Source: Salmonirosea aquatica
GTDB taxonomy: Bacteria; Bacteroidota; Bacteroidia; Cytophagales; Spirosomataceae
Direction of reading: 5' to 3'
Length of the DNA: 64,000 nt
Assembly (NCBI RefSeq): GCF_009296315.1
Contig: NZ_WHLY01000002.1
Span: forward strand, 6,174,501-6,238,500
Below, piece by piece: positions 16,749-25,367 of this stretch. The notes beneath the pieces were generated by a model. That model saw nothing but the letters and a program-made list of their open reading frames with translations. It had not been told where the DNA came from and did not search any database. The translations under genes and the position numbers were made by a program. Each line of letters begins with the position of its first letter. The stretch's first letter is position 1.

Positions 16749-17852
16749 ATGAAACGAGTTGCCCAGGTTGCTAAAATCATCGTTGGAATTCTCTTCATAT
16801 TTTCGGGCTTGATCAAATTGAACGATCCCGTAGGTACCGAGATAAAACTGGAAGAGTACTTTGAGGTGTTTGCCACGGATGTACCCGCCCTGCATGACTT
16901 CTTCATGATGCTGGTACCCTATGCCCTGGCTTTTTCGGTAGTGTTGTGTGTGGCCGAAGTCGTTTTGGGGGTTGCGTTACTGGTCAACTACAAGCCCAAA
17001 ACCACCTCCTGGCTGCTATTGCTGATCATTGTCTTCTTCACATTCCTGACTTTTTACTCCGCCTATTTTAACCGGGTTACCGATTGTGGCTGCTTCGGCG
17101 ATGCCATCAAACTGAAACCCTGGACCTCTTTTGGGAAAGACCTTTTCCTGCTGGTACTGATAGTACTCATCCTGTATAAACGGAAGGAATTCCGACCCAT
17201 GCCTACGGGTATGATCGTTGCGGTAGCTACGGTAGCTTCCCTAGGGGTTGCTTTTTATGCCATCCGGCATTTGCCCATTCTGGATTTGCTACCCTACCGG
17301 GTTGGTGCCAATATTCCCGAGCAGATGAAACCTTCGGAGGAAATGCGGTACAAATACGTGTTTGAAAAGGATGGAAAAACGCAGGAATTCGAGTCCTTTC
17401 CTACGGATACTACCTTGAAATTCAAAGAAATGGTACTTCTGAATGAAAATGCCAAACCAAAAATAACGGACTACCGAGCCTGGACCGATGAAGGAGATTT
17501 TACTCAGGCGACTTTTAAAGGGAATAAGCTTTTTATCATTATCAAAAACCTGAAGGATCTCAATACGGCAGCGTTTCCTGAAATCAGAAAACTGGTCGGT
17601 AATTTGAAGGGTAAGGATGTAGAACCCATGATACTAACCTCGGCCAGCAGTGATGAGATCGATGCTTTCAGAAAATCACAGCAGTTGTCGGTCCCATACC
17701 TTTTCGTGGATGCCACTGTACTGAAAACGATTTCCCGTTCCAACCCGGGAATCTGGCTACTGAGCAACGGAACCGTAAAGGGTAAGTGGCACTACAACGA
17801 TACCCCAACCGCCGAAACGGTGATGGAAAGGCTTGGTCAAAAGACTCCCTAG
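16749..17852 (+). CDS. BT_3928-family membrane protein (DoxX/MauE-like plus thioredoxin-like tail)
   Basis: 367 aa. The N-terminal half has about four transmembrane helices of the DoxX/MauE type, starting AKIIVGILFIFSGLIKLNDPVG, with the conserved TDCGCFGDAIKL loop near 110-121 holding a CxC pair. After a further helix around 155-170, a soluble domain of about 190 residues looks thioredoxin-like, with FIIIKNLKDL and VPYLFVDA strands but no obvious CxxC. Proteins of this family are taken to work in membrane redox or quinone-linked steps, though the exact reaction is unknown. The stop is 15 bp from aroK, so the two are probably co-transcribed. Confidence 0.85.
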   Translation: MKRVAQVAKIIVGILFIFSGLIKLNDPVGTEIKLEEYFEVFATDVPALHDFFMMLVPYALAFSVVLCVAEVVLGVALLVNYKPKTTSWLLLLIIVFFTFLTFYSAYFNRVTDCGCFGDAIKLKPWTSFGKDLFLLVLIVLILYKRKEFRPMPTGMIVAVATVASLGVAFYAIRHLPILDLLPYRVGANIPEQMKPSEEMRYKYVFEKDGKTQEFESFPTDTTLKFKEMVLLNENAKPKITDYRAWTDEGDFTQATFKGNKLFIIIKNLKDLNTAAFPEIRKLVGNLKGKDVEPMILTSASSDEIDAFRKSQQLSVPYLFVDATVLKTISRSNPGIWLLSNGTVKGKWHYNDTPTAETVMERLGQKTP

Positions 17853-17867
17853 TTTTCCCGGCAACGC

Positions 17868-18374
17868 ATGAAGAACGTATTTTTGGTGGGAATGCCCTCT
17901 TCGGGTAAGTCAACTTTGGGCAGAAAACTGGCCCGTGCTCTCAATTACCGGTTCGTTGATTTGGATAAATTAATCGTAAAGGACCAGAAAAAGACAATTC
18001 CTGAGATATTTAGGGAAAAGGGGGAAGGCTACTTCCGGGAGGTGGAAAGTCGCATTTTGCACCAAACCCGGCCTAATCAGTGGTTGGTTGTAGCTACTGG
18101 TGGCGGAGCACCTTGTTTTTTCGAGAATATGGCGTTCATCAAAGCAACCGGGATCAGCGTGTTTTTAAACATCCCTCCTGCCGAACTCGCCCACCGGATT
18201 TTGCAGCACGGGAAAGATGACCGCCCCCTACTTTCGGGCGTAACTCAGCTCGAACATGAACTCGAGGAGCGGTTGCGGTTTCGTCTTCCTTTTTACACAC
18301 AAGCTGATTTCACTGTAACGCCCGAAACTTGCAAAATCAATCTGATTCTTGAACTTCTCAGATCATACCTATAA
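17868..18374 (+). CDS. aroK: Shikimate kinase
   Basis: 168 aa, the usual length. It phosphorylates shikimate with ATP in the chorismate pathway, in the cytoplasm. The P-loop GMPSSGKST is at residues 8-16, the shikimate-binding Asp in FVDLDKLI near 33-37, the Arg in FREVESRIL, and the ATGGGAP motif near 76-82. DDRPLL is in the lid region. All expected catalytic residues are present. It is the second gene of a likely operon with the BT_3928 protein and is followed by a bidirectional hairpin. Confidence 0.96.
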   Translation: MKNVFLVGMPSSGKSTLGRKLARALNYRFVDLDKLIVKDQKKTIPEIFREKGEGYFREVESRILHQTRPNQWLVVATGGGAPCFFENMAFIKATGISVFLNIPPAELAHRILQHGKDDRPLLSGVTQLEHELEERLRFRLPFYTQADFTVTPETCKINLILELLRSYL

Positions 18375-18377
18375 AAA

Positions 18378-18412
18378 ATGCCGGATCTGGTTTTTATATC
18401 CTGATCCGGCAT
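18378..18412. terminator. Terminator between aroK and the outer-membrane protein gene
   Basis: A perfect 10-bp inverted repeat, ATGCCGGATC with GATCCGGCAT. Read on the minus strand it is followed by TTTTTTAT, so it best fits the converging minus-strand gene. Confidence 0.85.
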
Positions 18413-18435
18413 TGGATTGATTCTATGTGAGTTTC

Positions 18436-19989
18436 TTAGAAAAAGGTACCCAACGTGAGCAGCACATTCACTGAGCGGTTTTGGATTTCGACTGAACCAT
18501 AATCGCCCTGATTATTTAACACATAGGGAGTATACGCCGATGTATAAGCATTATATACCCCGGTTACGTCGGCAAAAAAGCGATCATTCCGAAAACCTAC
18601 CCCTCCCGAAAATAGCATTTTACTCCGGTCGATATTATCCAGGTTGATACGATAGGGATCGATCAGATAGGCAAACCCTACCCGCGCCCGAAAAACCCCG
18701 GCCCGGTATTCTCCTCCGAGGCGAGCATTGACCGCACTCGTGTAGGTATCTTCGATTTCCCGTTTATTGTCGTTCCTGAAAGCCGAATTATCATTCGCAT
18801 TGAGGGTACTGGTACTCACACGCATACCCCGGTAGCCCATATATTCAGCTGTACCGGTAATGAATCCGTTTTTACCAAAAAAATAGGTAGCTCCCGCCGA
18901 CGCACGCAGTGGGCTCTGGATTGTATATTCAAAATCGTTAGGCTGAAGCCCTATTTCAGTTACGTCAGGTACGAAATAAACGGGGTTTCCATTTGCATCC
19001 GTTTGGGGAATTCCGATGATGTCGGCCTGCACCAGTTCATTGAAGGTTTCCTTGATGGCCATAAACGTAGGAGAAGTAACGGCCAAACCGAATTGCAATT
19101 CAGGAGAGGCTTTGTAAATGACACCCAGGGCAATATTGACGCCACTTCCCGTCACATTCAGATCTTCCGTATGGCGGCTACCCCGGAGTACTGTTCCGCC
19201 TACGTACTGGTCTTCAAGTGCGCTTGAATAGTTATACTTGATCCGGTTAAAGCCAATTGAAGCCCCCACGTACACCTTATCATCATAGTTTCCGGCATAA
19301 GCAAAATTCCACTGGGTATGGGCACCCGTAGCTTCGAAGCTGCCGAACTGATCGGTAGGGCTGTCCCGATCGTACCGAACATAGGGTGGTCCCGCTGCGG
19401 TAGAAGGATTGATCATGTACAGTTGATAGTAGGCACCTTCCAGGGAGGTAGCTTGCTGAAAATCGACGTCGTATTCCTGATCCAATGCTTCTGCCGAAAT
19501 GTTACGGTTGTTGGCCTGATCAACAGCAGCATCCACGTACGCACTTCGGTTGTTACGTCCCTGGTACGAAAAAATATTTTGGAACGACTGCTGCCGGCTA
19601 AAGGAAACACCCAGGGAGGTACGTTTCCATTTGCGATTATAGTTCTGCGGACTACCAGCGATCACAAGTGACGCCTGAGCCAGATTGGGGTTGGTTTTAC
19701 TGTCGGAAGTTACCCGGCCCAGGTAGGTACTCTGTGTACTCAAATTGCTGAAAGCGGGACTCACGCTCAACTCGGAGCGGTTATAGAACCCCAGCCCGGC
19801 GGGGTTGCCGCTGATGGTACTGGCATCGCCACCCAGCGCGGCATGGTTTCCTCCTACGCCCTGGAATCGGGCGGTACCCGTCTGGATTATTTCCGAAAAA
19901 CGAAAGGCATCCGCGGCGTATTGGCCCCGGGATGGCAAAGCCAGCAGACAGATACCCGACGCGACTAAACTGATGTGAATTATTTTCAT
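18436..19989 (-). CDS. Outer-membrane beta-barrel protein (OmpP1/FadL/PorV-like)
   Basis: 517 aa with a signal peptide ending near SRGQYAADAF. The mature start carries GTARFQGVGGNHAALGGDASTISGNPAGLGFYN, a pattern shared by OmpP1/FadL-type transporters and PorV-like proteins of Bacteroidota. The rest is made of amphipathic strands and ends in LLTLGTFF, with the C-terminal Phe expected for barrel insertion. The role is probably transport of a hydrophobic compound or an outer-membrane scaffold; the two cannot be separated by eye. It follows the Tyr/Gly-rich lipoprotein gene on the same strand but is separated from it by a hairpin at 20033. Confidence 0.8.
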   Translation of the reverse strand: MKIIHISLVASGICLLALPSRGQYAADAFRFSEIIQTGTARFQGVGGNHAALGGDASTISGNPAGLGFYNRSELSVSPAFSNLSTQSTYLGRVTSDSKTNPNLAQASLVIAGSPQNYNRKWKRTSLGVSFSRQQSFQNIFSYQGRNNRSAYVDAAVDQANNRNISAEALDQEYDVDFQQATSLEGAYYQLYMINPSTAAGPPYVRYDRDSPTDQFGSFEATGAHTQWNFAYAGNYDDKVYVGASIGFNRIKYNYSSALEDQYVGGTVLRGSRHTEDLNVTGSGVNIALGVIYKASPELQFGLAVTSPTFMAIKETFNELVQADIIGIPQTDANGNPVYFVPDVTEIGLQPNDFEYTIQSPLRASAGATYFFGKNGFITGTAEYMGYRGMRVSTSTLNANDNSAFRNDNKREIEDTYTSAVNARLGGEYRAGVFRARVGFAYLIDPYRINLDNIDRSKMLFSGGVGFRNDRFFADVTGVYNAYTSAYTPYVLNNQGDYGSVEIQNRSVNVLLTLGTFF

Positions 19990-20032
19990 GAATTAAATAG
20001 CTAATAGTGAAAACTGAGGTACTTAATAAACG

Positions 20033-20068
20033 AAAGACCCTACAAAATTGATTATTTGCAGGGTCTTT
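20033..20068 (-). terminator. Hairpin after the Tyr/Gly-rich lipoprotein gene
   Basis: 9-bp arms AAAGACCCT and AGGGTCTTT with an 18-base loop. T-rich sequence on both sides. Confidence 0.65.
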
Positions 20069-20098
20069 TTGTTCAAAATTTATCGATTTACTGGTACA

Positions 20099-21361
20099 TT
20101 ATCTGGGACCTCGCGAACGCGGGGCACTAGCTCCGCTGCTCGATGATGAACTGCTGGGAGAACTCATACTACTACTTCCCCGGCTTGAATTACTGTTGTA
20201 TGAAGGGGTAGGAGTACTCCGGGAGCTATTCTCCCAAGAAGACTGCCTCGGAGCCTGATAGGTGGAATTAGTAGTATTTCCCCGACTCTGGTTGTAGGTA
20301 GGGCTGCTCTGGTAAGTCCTGGAGCTGTTGGTACTTGAACGCGGTGTCGAATAGTACTGTGAATTAGAGTTGGAACGTCCTGAATAACGGCTTTCTGAAC
20401 TGGTACGGCCGGCCGATGTCCCGTCGCCATTATAGTAGGTACCACTGCTATTAGCCCGGGGGCGTGCGTAGTAGCTATCCGAAGAAGTGGCACTACCGCC
20501 GCGGGTGGTGTAGCCACTCTGGGGTGCCGTGTAAGCCTCACGACCGCCATTGCTGCGTGAGGTGCGCGCCGTATTGGTAAAATCGCGGTTGTAGGTCTCA
20601 TTGCTGCGGGCAGTAGCCGAGCGGGGTCCATACCCACGTGAGGCACGCCCCTGATCGTAGTTGTTGTTTACGACGATAAGCTGATTCCCAAAACCACCGT
20701 AGTAGGGGTTGTAGCCTCCAAAGCCACCGTAACCGAACGGACTATATCCGTATCCACCATAGCCATAAGCCATACTTCCATATCCAAAGGGACTATATCC
20801 ATACGAGCCATAGCCATAAGGACTATATCCGAAAGCATCATAACCAGAGTATCCCCAGGGACTATAGCCGTATGAGCCGTAGCCAAAAGGACTATAACCC
20901 ATTCCATAACTAAACGGACTATATCCGAAACGCAAAGACCGGCTTATGCCCATCTGGAAACCCATGCTGAACGCAGAGCCTGCCATGGGCCAGTAGGACC
21001 CATAATTCATGTAGCCTGGAAAGAAGCCCGAGCTTTGTCCGGCATAGTACCCCTCGCGAAATCCGGCATTATAACCAACATCGTCGGAGAGACGCCGCGG
21101 CATATTTCTGGAAGTCATGTATGACTCGTCGTAATAGTCGGCATTCTGCCCGCTTTGGGCATTGGGATTGGATTCCTGATAATCAGGATTGGCGTAACGG
21201 TTGTCTTGTTGAGTGGTGTTAGCTCGGGCGGCCACCTGTACACTCGATGAAGAACCGTACAGATCGTCGTAAGATTCGCCGGAGTTAGTGGCATATTGAT
21301 TGGAAGAGCATCCCCACATCCCAAAAGCAGCAACCATCGCTAATGAAGTCAATTTTTTCAT
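20099..21361 (-). CDS. Tyr/Gly/Ser-rich low-complexity lipoprotein
   Basis: 420 aa from the ATG at 21361; an ATG three codons upstream is an alternative. The signal MKKLTSLAMVAAFGMWGC ends in a lipobox (MWGC), so a lipid-anchored envelope protein is expected. After an acidic, Gln/Asn-rich stretch comes GYNAGFREGYYAGQSSGF, then six repeats of the type GYSPFGYGS (about residues 145-225). The last 170 residues are Ser/Arg/Thr/Asn-rich with almost no hydrophobic core. No enzymatic domain is visible. Such aromatic/glycine-rich sequence can be disordered, adhesive or condensate-forming; which applies here is unknown. It is divergent from proS with back-to-back promoters. Confidence 0.85.
   Translation of the reverse strand: MKKLTSLAMVAAFGMWGCSSNQYATNSGESYDDLYGSSSSVQVAARANTTQQDNRYANPDYQESNPNAQSGQNADYYDESYMTSRNMPRRLSDDVGYNAGFREGYYAGQSSGFFPGYMNYGSYWPMAGSAFSMGFQMGISRSLRFGYSPFSYGMGYSPFGYGSYGYSPWGYSGYDAFGYSPYGYGSYGYSPFGYGSMAYGYGGYGYSPFGYGGFGGYNPYYGGFGNQLIVVNNNYDQGRASRGYGPRSATARSNETYNRDFTNTARTSRSNGGREAYTAPQSGYTTRGGSATSSDSYYARPRANSSGTYYNGDGTSAGRTSSESRYSGRSNSNSQYYSTPRSSTNSSRTYQSSPTYNQSRGNTTNSTYQAPRQSSWENSSRSTPTPSYNSNSSRGSSSMSSPSSSSSSSGASAPRSRGPR
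20730..20935 (-). repeat. Six degenerate GYSP(F/Y/W)GYG-coding repeats
   Basis: The top-strand core GGACTATA(T/G/A)CC recurs at about 20739, 20789, 20819, 20859, 20889 and 20919, spaced in multiples of ten bases (30-50). It encodes the GYSP motif of the lipoprotein. Confidence 0.85.
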
Positions 21362-21466
21362 GGAATTCATGGCACAGATGGGTTAATATGGTTTAGTAGT
21401 ATCAAACATAAGTATACAAAATTTATTCCTTTTGATTCTAGAACGTTGATATAACTTTCTTAAATA

Positions 21467-21474
21467 CAAATATA
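21467..21474 (-). promoter_or_regulatory. Promoter -7 element of the Tyr/Gly-rich lipoprotein gene
   Basis: Reads TATATTTG on the minus strand, an exact TAnnTTTG match, about 105 bases before the start codon. It is back-to-back with the proS element. Confidence 0.5.
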
Positions 21475-21485
21475 GCATAAAAAAC

Positions 21486-21493
21486 TATATTTG
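21486..21493 (+). promoter_or_regulatory. Promoter -7 element of proS
   Basis: TATATTTG, an exact TAnnTTTG match, followed by a leader of about 55 bases before the ATG at 21555. Confidence 0.55.
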
Positions 21494-21554
21494 CAACCCC
21501 AAATAACACTATTCTACTGACAATACGTCATACATTTATTTATTAAAACATATT

Positions 21555-23030
21555 ATGAGTAAAGCCTTGCCCACCCGTAGCGAAAACTACTCCGAATGGT
21601 ACAATGAACTGGTCAAACGAGCCGATCTGGCCGAAAACTCACCCGTCCGGGGATGCATGGTGATCAAGCCCTATGGGTTTTCGATCTGGGAAAAAATGCA
21701 GCGGGCCCTGGACGATATGTTCAAAGAAACGGGTCACAGCAATGCCTACTTCCCCTTGTTTATTCCAAAATCTTTTTTGAGCAAGGAAGCCGACCATGTG
21801 GAAGGTTTTGCCAAGGAATGCGCGGTCGTTACCCATTATCGCCTTATGAACGATCCCGTAACCGGAGGTGTGGTGGTGGACCCGGCGGCCAAACTTGAAG
21901 AAGAGCTGATCGTGCGACCTACCTCCGAAACAGTGATCTGGAGTACGTATAAAAACTGGATTCAGTCATACCGTGATCTGCCCTTGCTCATCAATCAGTG
22001 GGCTAATGTGGTACGGTGGGAAATGAGGACCCGGATTTTTCTACGTACCACCGAGTTCTTGTGGCAGGAAGGCCACACGGCCCATGCCACTTCGGCGGAA
22101 GCTGTGGCCGAAACCGAACAGATGCTCGGGGTATATGCCACCTTTGTAGAAGAATGGATGGCCCTGCCAGTCCTCCGGGGTATAAAAACGCCTAACGAAC
22201 GCTTCGCCGGAGCGGTGGAAACGTATTGTATCGAAGCTTTGATGCAGGATAATCGGGCGCTACAGGCAGGTACCTCTCATTTTCTGGGCCAGAATTTTGC
22301 CAAAGCATTCGAAGTAAAGTTTCAGGATAAGGATGGGAAACTCGAGTATGTGTGGGGTACCTCCTGGGGATCGAGCACCCGGCTGATGGGTGCCCTGATC
22401 ATGGCGCATTCGGACGATAGCGGTCTGGTTTTGCCCCCAAAACTAGCTCCTATTCAGGTAGTGATTGTGCCCATTTATCGTGACGAAAACCAGCTGGCCC
22501 GGATTTCAGAAAAAGTGGCCCTACTCGTAAAGGATTTGAAGAAAAGGGGAATCAGCGTTAAGTACGATGATAGCGATGCGTACAAACCAGGCTACAAGTT
22601 TGCCGAATACGAACTGCGTGGGGTACCCATACGGCTGGCGCTGGGAATGCGCGACCTGGAAAACGGAACCGTAGAGGTGGCACGCCGGGATACCAAAACC
22701 AAGGAAACCCGGACCTACGAGGACATCGTGGACCATGTAGAGACTTTATTGGAAACCATTCAGCAAGCCATTTATGATAAGGCCCTCGCCTACCGTGAGG
22801 CTAACTCGCACAAGGCCGACACCTACGATGAATTTAAGGAGATTCTGGACTCCCGGGGAGGATTTATTTATGCGCACTGGGATGGTACCTCCGAAACGGA
22901 AGAAAAGATCAAAGAAGAAACCAAGGCCACGATCCGTTGTATACCGCTCGACGCAGTCGAAGAACAGGGTACCTGTATCTATTCAGGAAAACCCTCCAGC
23001 CGTCGGGTAGTTTTCGCCCGCGCCTATTAG
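21555..23030 (+). CDS. proS: Prolyl-tRNA synthetase (short, eukaryote/archaeal-like type)
   Basis: 491 aa class II aminoacyl-tRNA synthetase. This type lacks the editing insertion of the longer bacterial enzyme and has the usual short length. Recognisable parts are [15 protein letters not shown] near 32, the motif 2 region [24 protein letters not shown], the TxxE motif (RPTSETVIW), motif 3 [17 protein letters not shown], and a C-terminal anticodon-binding domain starting around 285 ([12 protein letters not shown]). It ends with Tyr, as in this subtype. It charges tRNA-Pro in the cytoplasm. It is followed 68 bp later by the FKBP gene on the same strand. Confidence 0.97.
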   Translation: MSKALPTRSENYSEWYNELVKRADLAENSPVRGCMVIKPYGFSIWEKMQRALDDMFKETGHSNAYFPLFIPKSFLSKEADHVEGFAKECAVVTHYRLMNDPVTGGVVVDPAAKLEEELIVRPTSETVIWSTYKNWIQSYRDLPLLINQWANVVRWEMRTRIFLRTTEFLWQEGHTAHATSAEAVAETEQMLGVYATFVEEWMALPVLRGIKTPNERFAGAVETYCIEALMQDNRALQAGTSHFLGQNFAKAFEVKFQDKDGKLEYVWGTSWGSSTRLMGALIMAHSDDSGLVLPPKLAPIQVVIVPIYRDENQLARISEKVALLVKDLKKRGISVKYDDSDAYKPGYKFAEYELRGVPIRLALGMRDLENGTVEVARRDTKTKETRTYEDIVDHVETLLETIQQAIYDKALAYREANSHKADTYDEFKEILDSRGGFIYAHWDGTSETEEKIKEETKATIRCIPLDAVEEQGTCIYSGKPSSRRVVFARAY

Positions 23031-23098
23031 CATTGAACGATTTAAAGGCCAACGACTGTTTACCTACTTTAAATCATCAATCAAAATAAAACAGTAGT

Positions 23099-23530
23099 AT
23101 GAAAAAGGCACAATCCGGCGATACCGTACAAGTGCATTACAAGGGTACCCTTTCCGATGGGCAATTATTTGACTCCTCCACCGGCCGTGATCCCCTGGCT
23201 TTCCAACTGGGTAGCGGGCAGGTCATCAAAGGTTTCGACGATGGAGTGACCGGCATGGAGATCGGTGAAAAAAAAACGATCCTGATACCCAGCGAAGACG
23301 CCTACGGCCCTGTGAATAATGAGTTGTTAATCAATTTTGATCGCAGTCAAATCCCCTCCGACATTCCGTTAGAGCCTGGTGTCACATTGAATATGCACCA
23401 GGAAGGAAATGGACAAGTGGTACCCGTGGTTGTTAAAGAAGTAGCTGACGATCACGTGATTTTAGATGCCAATCATCCACTGGCCGGACAAGACCTGACT
23501 TTTGAATTAGAGTTGGTAGGGATTGAATAA
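23099..23530 (+). CDS. FKBP-type peptidyl-prolyl isomerase (SlyD-like)
   Basis: 143 aa. It begins with the FKBP pattern VQVHYKGTLSDGQLFDSSTGRDPLAFQLGSGQVIKGFDDGVTGM and has EDAYGP near 62-67, then an inserted flap domain (residues about 70-125) as in SlyD-type enzymes. It ends in DLTFELELVGIE and lacks the metal-binding His-rich tail of E. coli SlyD. There is no signal peptide, so it is a cytoplasmic folding helper. Its terminator follows within 30 bp. Confidence 0.93.
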   Translation: MKKAQSGDTVQVHYKGTLSDGQLFDSSTGRDPLAFQLGSGQVIKGFDDGVTGMEIGEKKTILIPSEDAYGPVNNELLINFDRSQIPSDIPLEPGVTLNMHQEGNGQVVPVVVKEVADDHVILDANHPLAGQDLTFELELVGIE

Positions 23531-23556
23531 TCCTGAGCCTTCTGTAAATACTGTAG

Positions 23557-23587
23557 GGGGAAATCTGAAACCGGATTTCCCCTTTTT
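23557..23587 (+). terminator. Intrinsic terminator after the FKBP gene
   Basis: 9-bp arms GGGGAAATC and GATTTCCCC, an 8-base loop and a T5 run. It overlaps the last codons of the converging AlbA_2 gene. Confidence 0.85.
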
Positions 23588-24224
23588 ACTTTACTAATTT
23601 CAAACTGTACAGGGCGGACCTGCCACTTCCCCGCTTCATCACGACCCCCGCTTCGAGCAAATCATTCATCAGGCGGGTCGCCCGCTTTTCGGATACATTG
23701 ATAAGCTTGGAGAATTCCTTATCCGAAATGGCATCGTTCTGTTTCAGGTACTGAATCAGGTTTTTTACCGGTCGGGTATTGAGAAGCCGGTCCGTGGCCG
23801 CATCACCCTCCCCGGGAAGCAGCAGGCGGTTAATCGGGACCGACTTATCCTTCATACGGATATAGATGATCCGTTCCCCCTTTTCATTAATTGCGTAGTG
23901 AGGCTTTTCGGCGCTTTCTTCAATTTCAATTCTGAGAATATTTTTGAGCCCCAGCGAAATCGTTTTACAACGTACCAGTAATTCCTTTTCGACTAGTTGG
24001 CCGCATGCCCGCTCCAGTTTTTGCAATTCCCGGAGTTCAGATGTGATTCCCACAGTACTACGGTTGTCGGCGATCCCCACGAGTACTATTCCTCCAGAAG
24101 TATTGGCGAAAGAAGCCAGGGTTTTGGCAATCTTGAAAGGACTATCAATGGTTCGCTTGAACTCGACGGTCAGCCCCTCCCCCATTTGAATCAATTCAAG
24201 TGTAGACTTTTTGAAGTCAACCAT
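23586..24224 (-). CDS. AlbA_2 (Schlafen-like) domain regulator with winged helix
   Basis: 212 aa. Residues about 12-130 form an AlbA_2 domain: EGLTVEFKRTIDSPFKIAKTLASFANTSGGIVLVGIAD is the hallmark, and YIRMKDKSVPINR closes it. The C-terminal 60 residues look like a winged helix (ISDKEFSKLINVSEKRATRLMNDLLEAGVV). Proteins of this layout are usually annotated as putative transcriptional regulators or ATP-binding proteins, and direct function is rarely known. It lies three bases downstream of dprA on the same strand, so the two are translated from one message. Confidence 0.87.
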   Translation of the reverse strand: MVDFKKSTLELIQMGEGLTVEFKRTIDSPFKIAKTLASFANTSGGIVLVGIADNRSTVGITSELRELQKLERACGQLVEKELLVRCKTISLGLKNILRIEIEESAEKPHYAINEKGERIIYIRMKDKSVPINRLLLPGEGDAATDRLLNTRPVKNLIQYLKQNDAISDKEFSKLINVSEKRATRLMNDLLEAGVVMKRGSGRSALYSLKLVK

Positions 24225-24227
24225 AGG

Positions 24228-25364
24228 CTAGATCAACGCGTATTTTTTGCCGGGTAGGGAACGAATCATTCCCTGAAACTCGAGGTTCAGCAACAGGGTA
24301 GCCAACTTTCCCAAATGAATGCCAGTCTGCCAGCTCATGTCGTCAATTTGCATATCTCCGCTTTTTTTCAAAAGTGCAAGTACCTGCCCTTCATCCTGCG
24401 TAAATCCCTCGAAAAACAACTCCTTTTCGGGAATATCCGTCCTGGTCTTGGTTTCCACCGCCGATCCGGGTTTCCATTGCAGGTCCTGCATCATATCATC
24501 GACAGATAAAAACAGGGAGGCCTTGTTGGTTTTGATCAACTGGTTGCAGCCTTCTGACATTGGGCTACCCAGATTGCCCGGTACGGCGTATACTTCACGG
24601 TGATAGTTTTGTGCATACTCGACGGTGATGAGGCTACCGCCCCGCTTGGCCGATTCTACCACTATAGTCACGTCGCTAAGTCCGGCAATGATACGATTGC
24701 GGGCGGGGAATCGCATAAAGTCGGGCTTGGTACCCAGCGGATTCTCGGTTACGATGCCTCCCTTCTCAGTCATGTCCAGGGCGGTTTTTTTGTGGACCGC
24801 CGGATATACCACATCGAGCCCGCTGGCCATTACGCCTACGGTAGGTACCCCATTTTTGAGGCAAGCCCGGTGAGCGGTAATGTCTACTCCATACGCCAGG
24901 CCGCTTACCAGCAAAGGATTATATGGAGCTAACTCTCGAATGATAGTTTCGGTGACTGATTTACCATACTCACTGATTTGCCGGGTACCTACGATCCCCA
25001 CCGAACGCGCGGCGTTAAAATCGGTAGTACCCGACGAGTAAAGCAATACGGGGGAGTCATATAGGGATTTGAGACGCTTGGGGTAGGTGGCATCCGTGTA
25101 GAAAATGAGATGGATATTCGTTTTCTGACATTGCTCCCACTCTTTTTCGGCTTCCGTCCATCCTTCCTTCTTCTGGATACTCCGGACAATTTTTTCGCTG
25201 ATACCTGGAATTTTGATCAGTTTTTTGAAGTCCGAACGATGAATATTTTCGGCTCCTGAACAATAGCTGATCAACTGCCGGATCGTGACCGGCCCTACCC
25301 CGGGCGTACGGATGAGCGCCAGTATGGCTATCTTTTCTTCTATGCTTACAGTCGCTTCCCCCAA
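24228..25364 (-). CDS. dprA: DNA processing protein DprA/Smf
   Basis: 378 aa. An N-terminal helix-hairpin-helix-like region (RTPGVGPVTIRQLI) is followed by the Rossmann-like core: VGIVGTRQISEYGKS, LVSGLAYGVDITAHRACL, NRIIAGLSDVTIVVESAKRGGSLITVEYA and VYAVPGNLGSPMSEGCNQLI. These are the classic DprA motifs. The C-terminal 70 residues look like the DML1-type winged helix. DprA loads RecA on incoming single-stranded DNA during transformation. It lies between lepB and the AlbA_2 gene with gaps of three bases, so all three are probably one operon. Confidence 0.95.
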   Translation of the reverse strand: MGEATVSIEEKIAILALIRTPGVGPVTIRQLISYCSGAENIHRSDFKKLIKIPGISEKIVRSIQKKEGWTEAEKEWEQCQKTNIHLIFYTDATYPKRLKSLYDSPVLLYSSGTTDFNAARSVGIVGTRQISEYGKSVTETIIRELAPYNPLLVSGLAYGVDITAHRACLKNGVPTVGVMASGLDVVYPAVHKKTALDMTEKGGIVTENPLGTKPDFMRFPARNRIIAGLSDVTIVVESAKRGGSLITVEYAQNYHREVYAVPGNLGSPMSEGCNQLIKTNKASLFLSVDDMMQDLQWKPGSAVETKTRTDIPEKELFFEGFTQDEGQVLALLKKSGDMQIDDMSWQTGIHLGKLATLLLNLEFQGMIRSLPGKKYALI

Positions 25365-25367
25365 AAT

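Noticed and set aside
20164-20646. 160-codon frame inside the Tyr/Gly-rich lipoprotein gene
   Set aside because: Alternate frame of a low-complexity sequence, same strand, no start context; repeats explain its openness.
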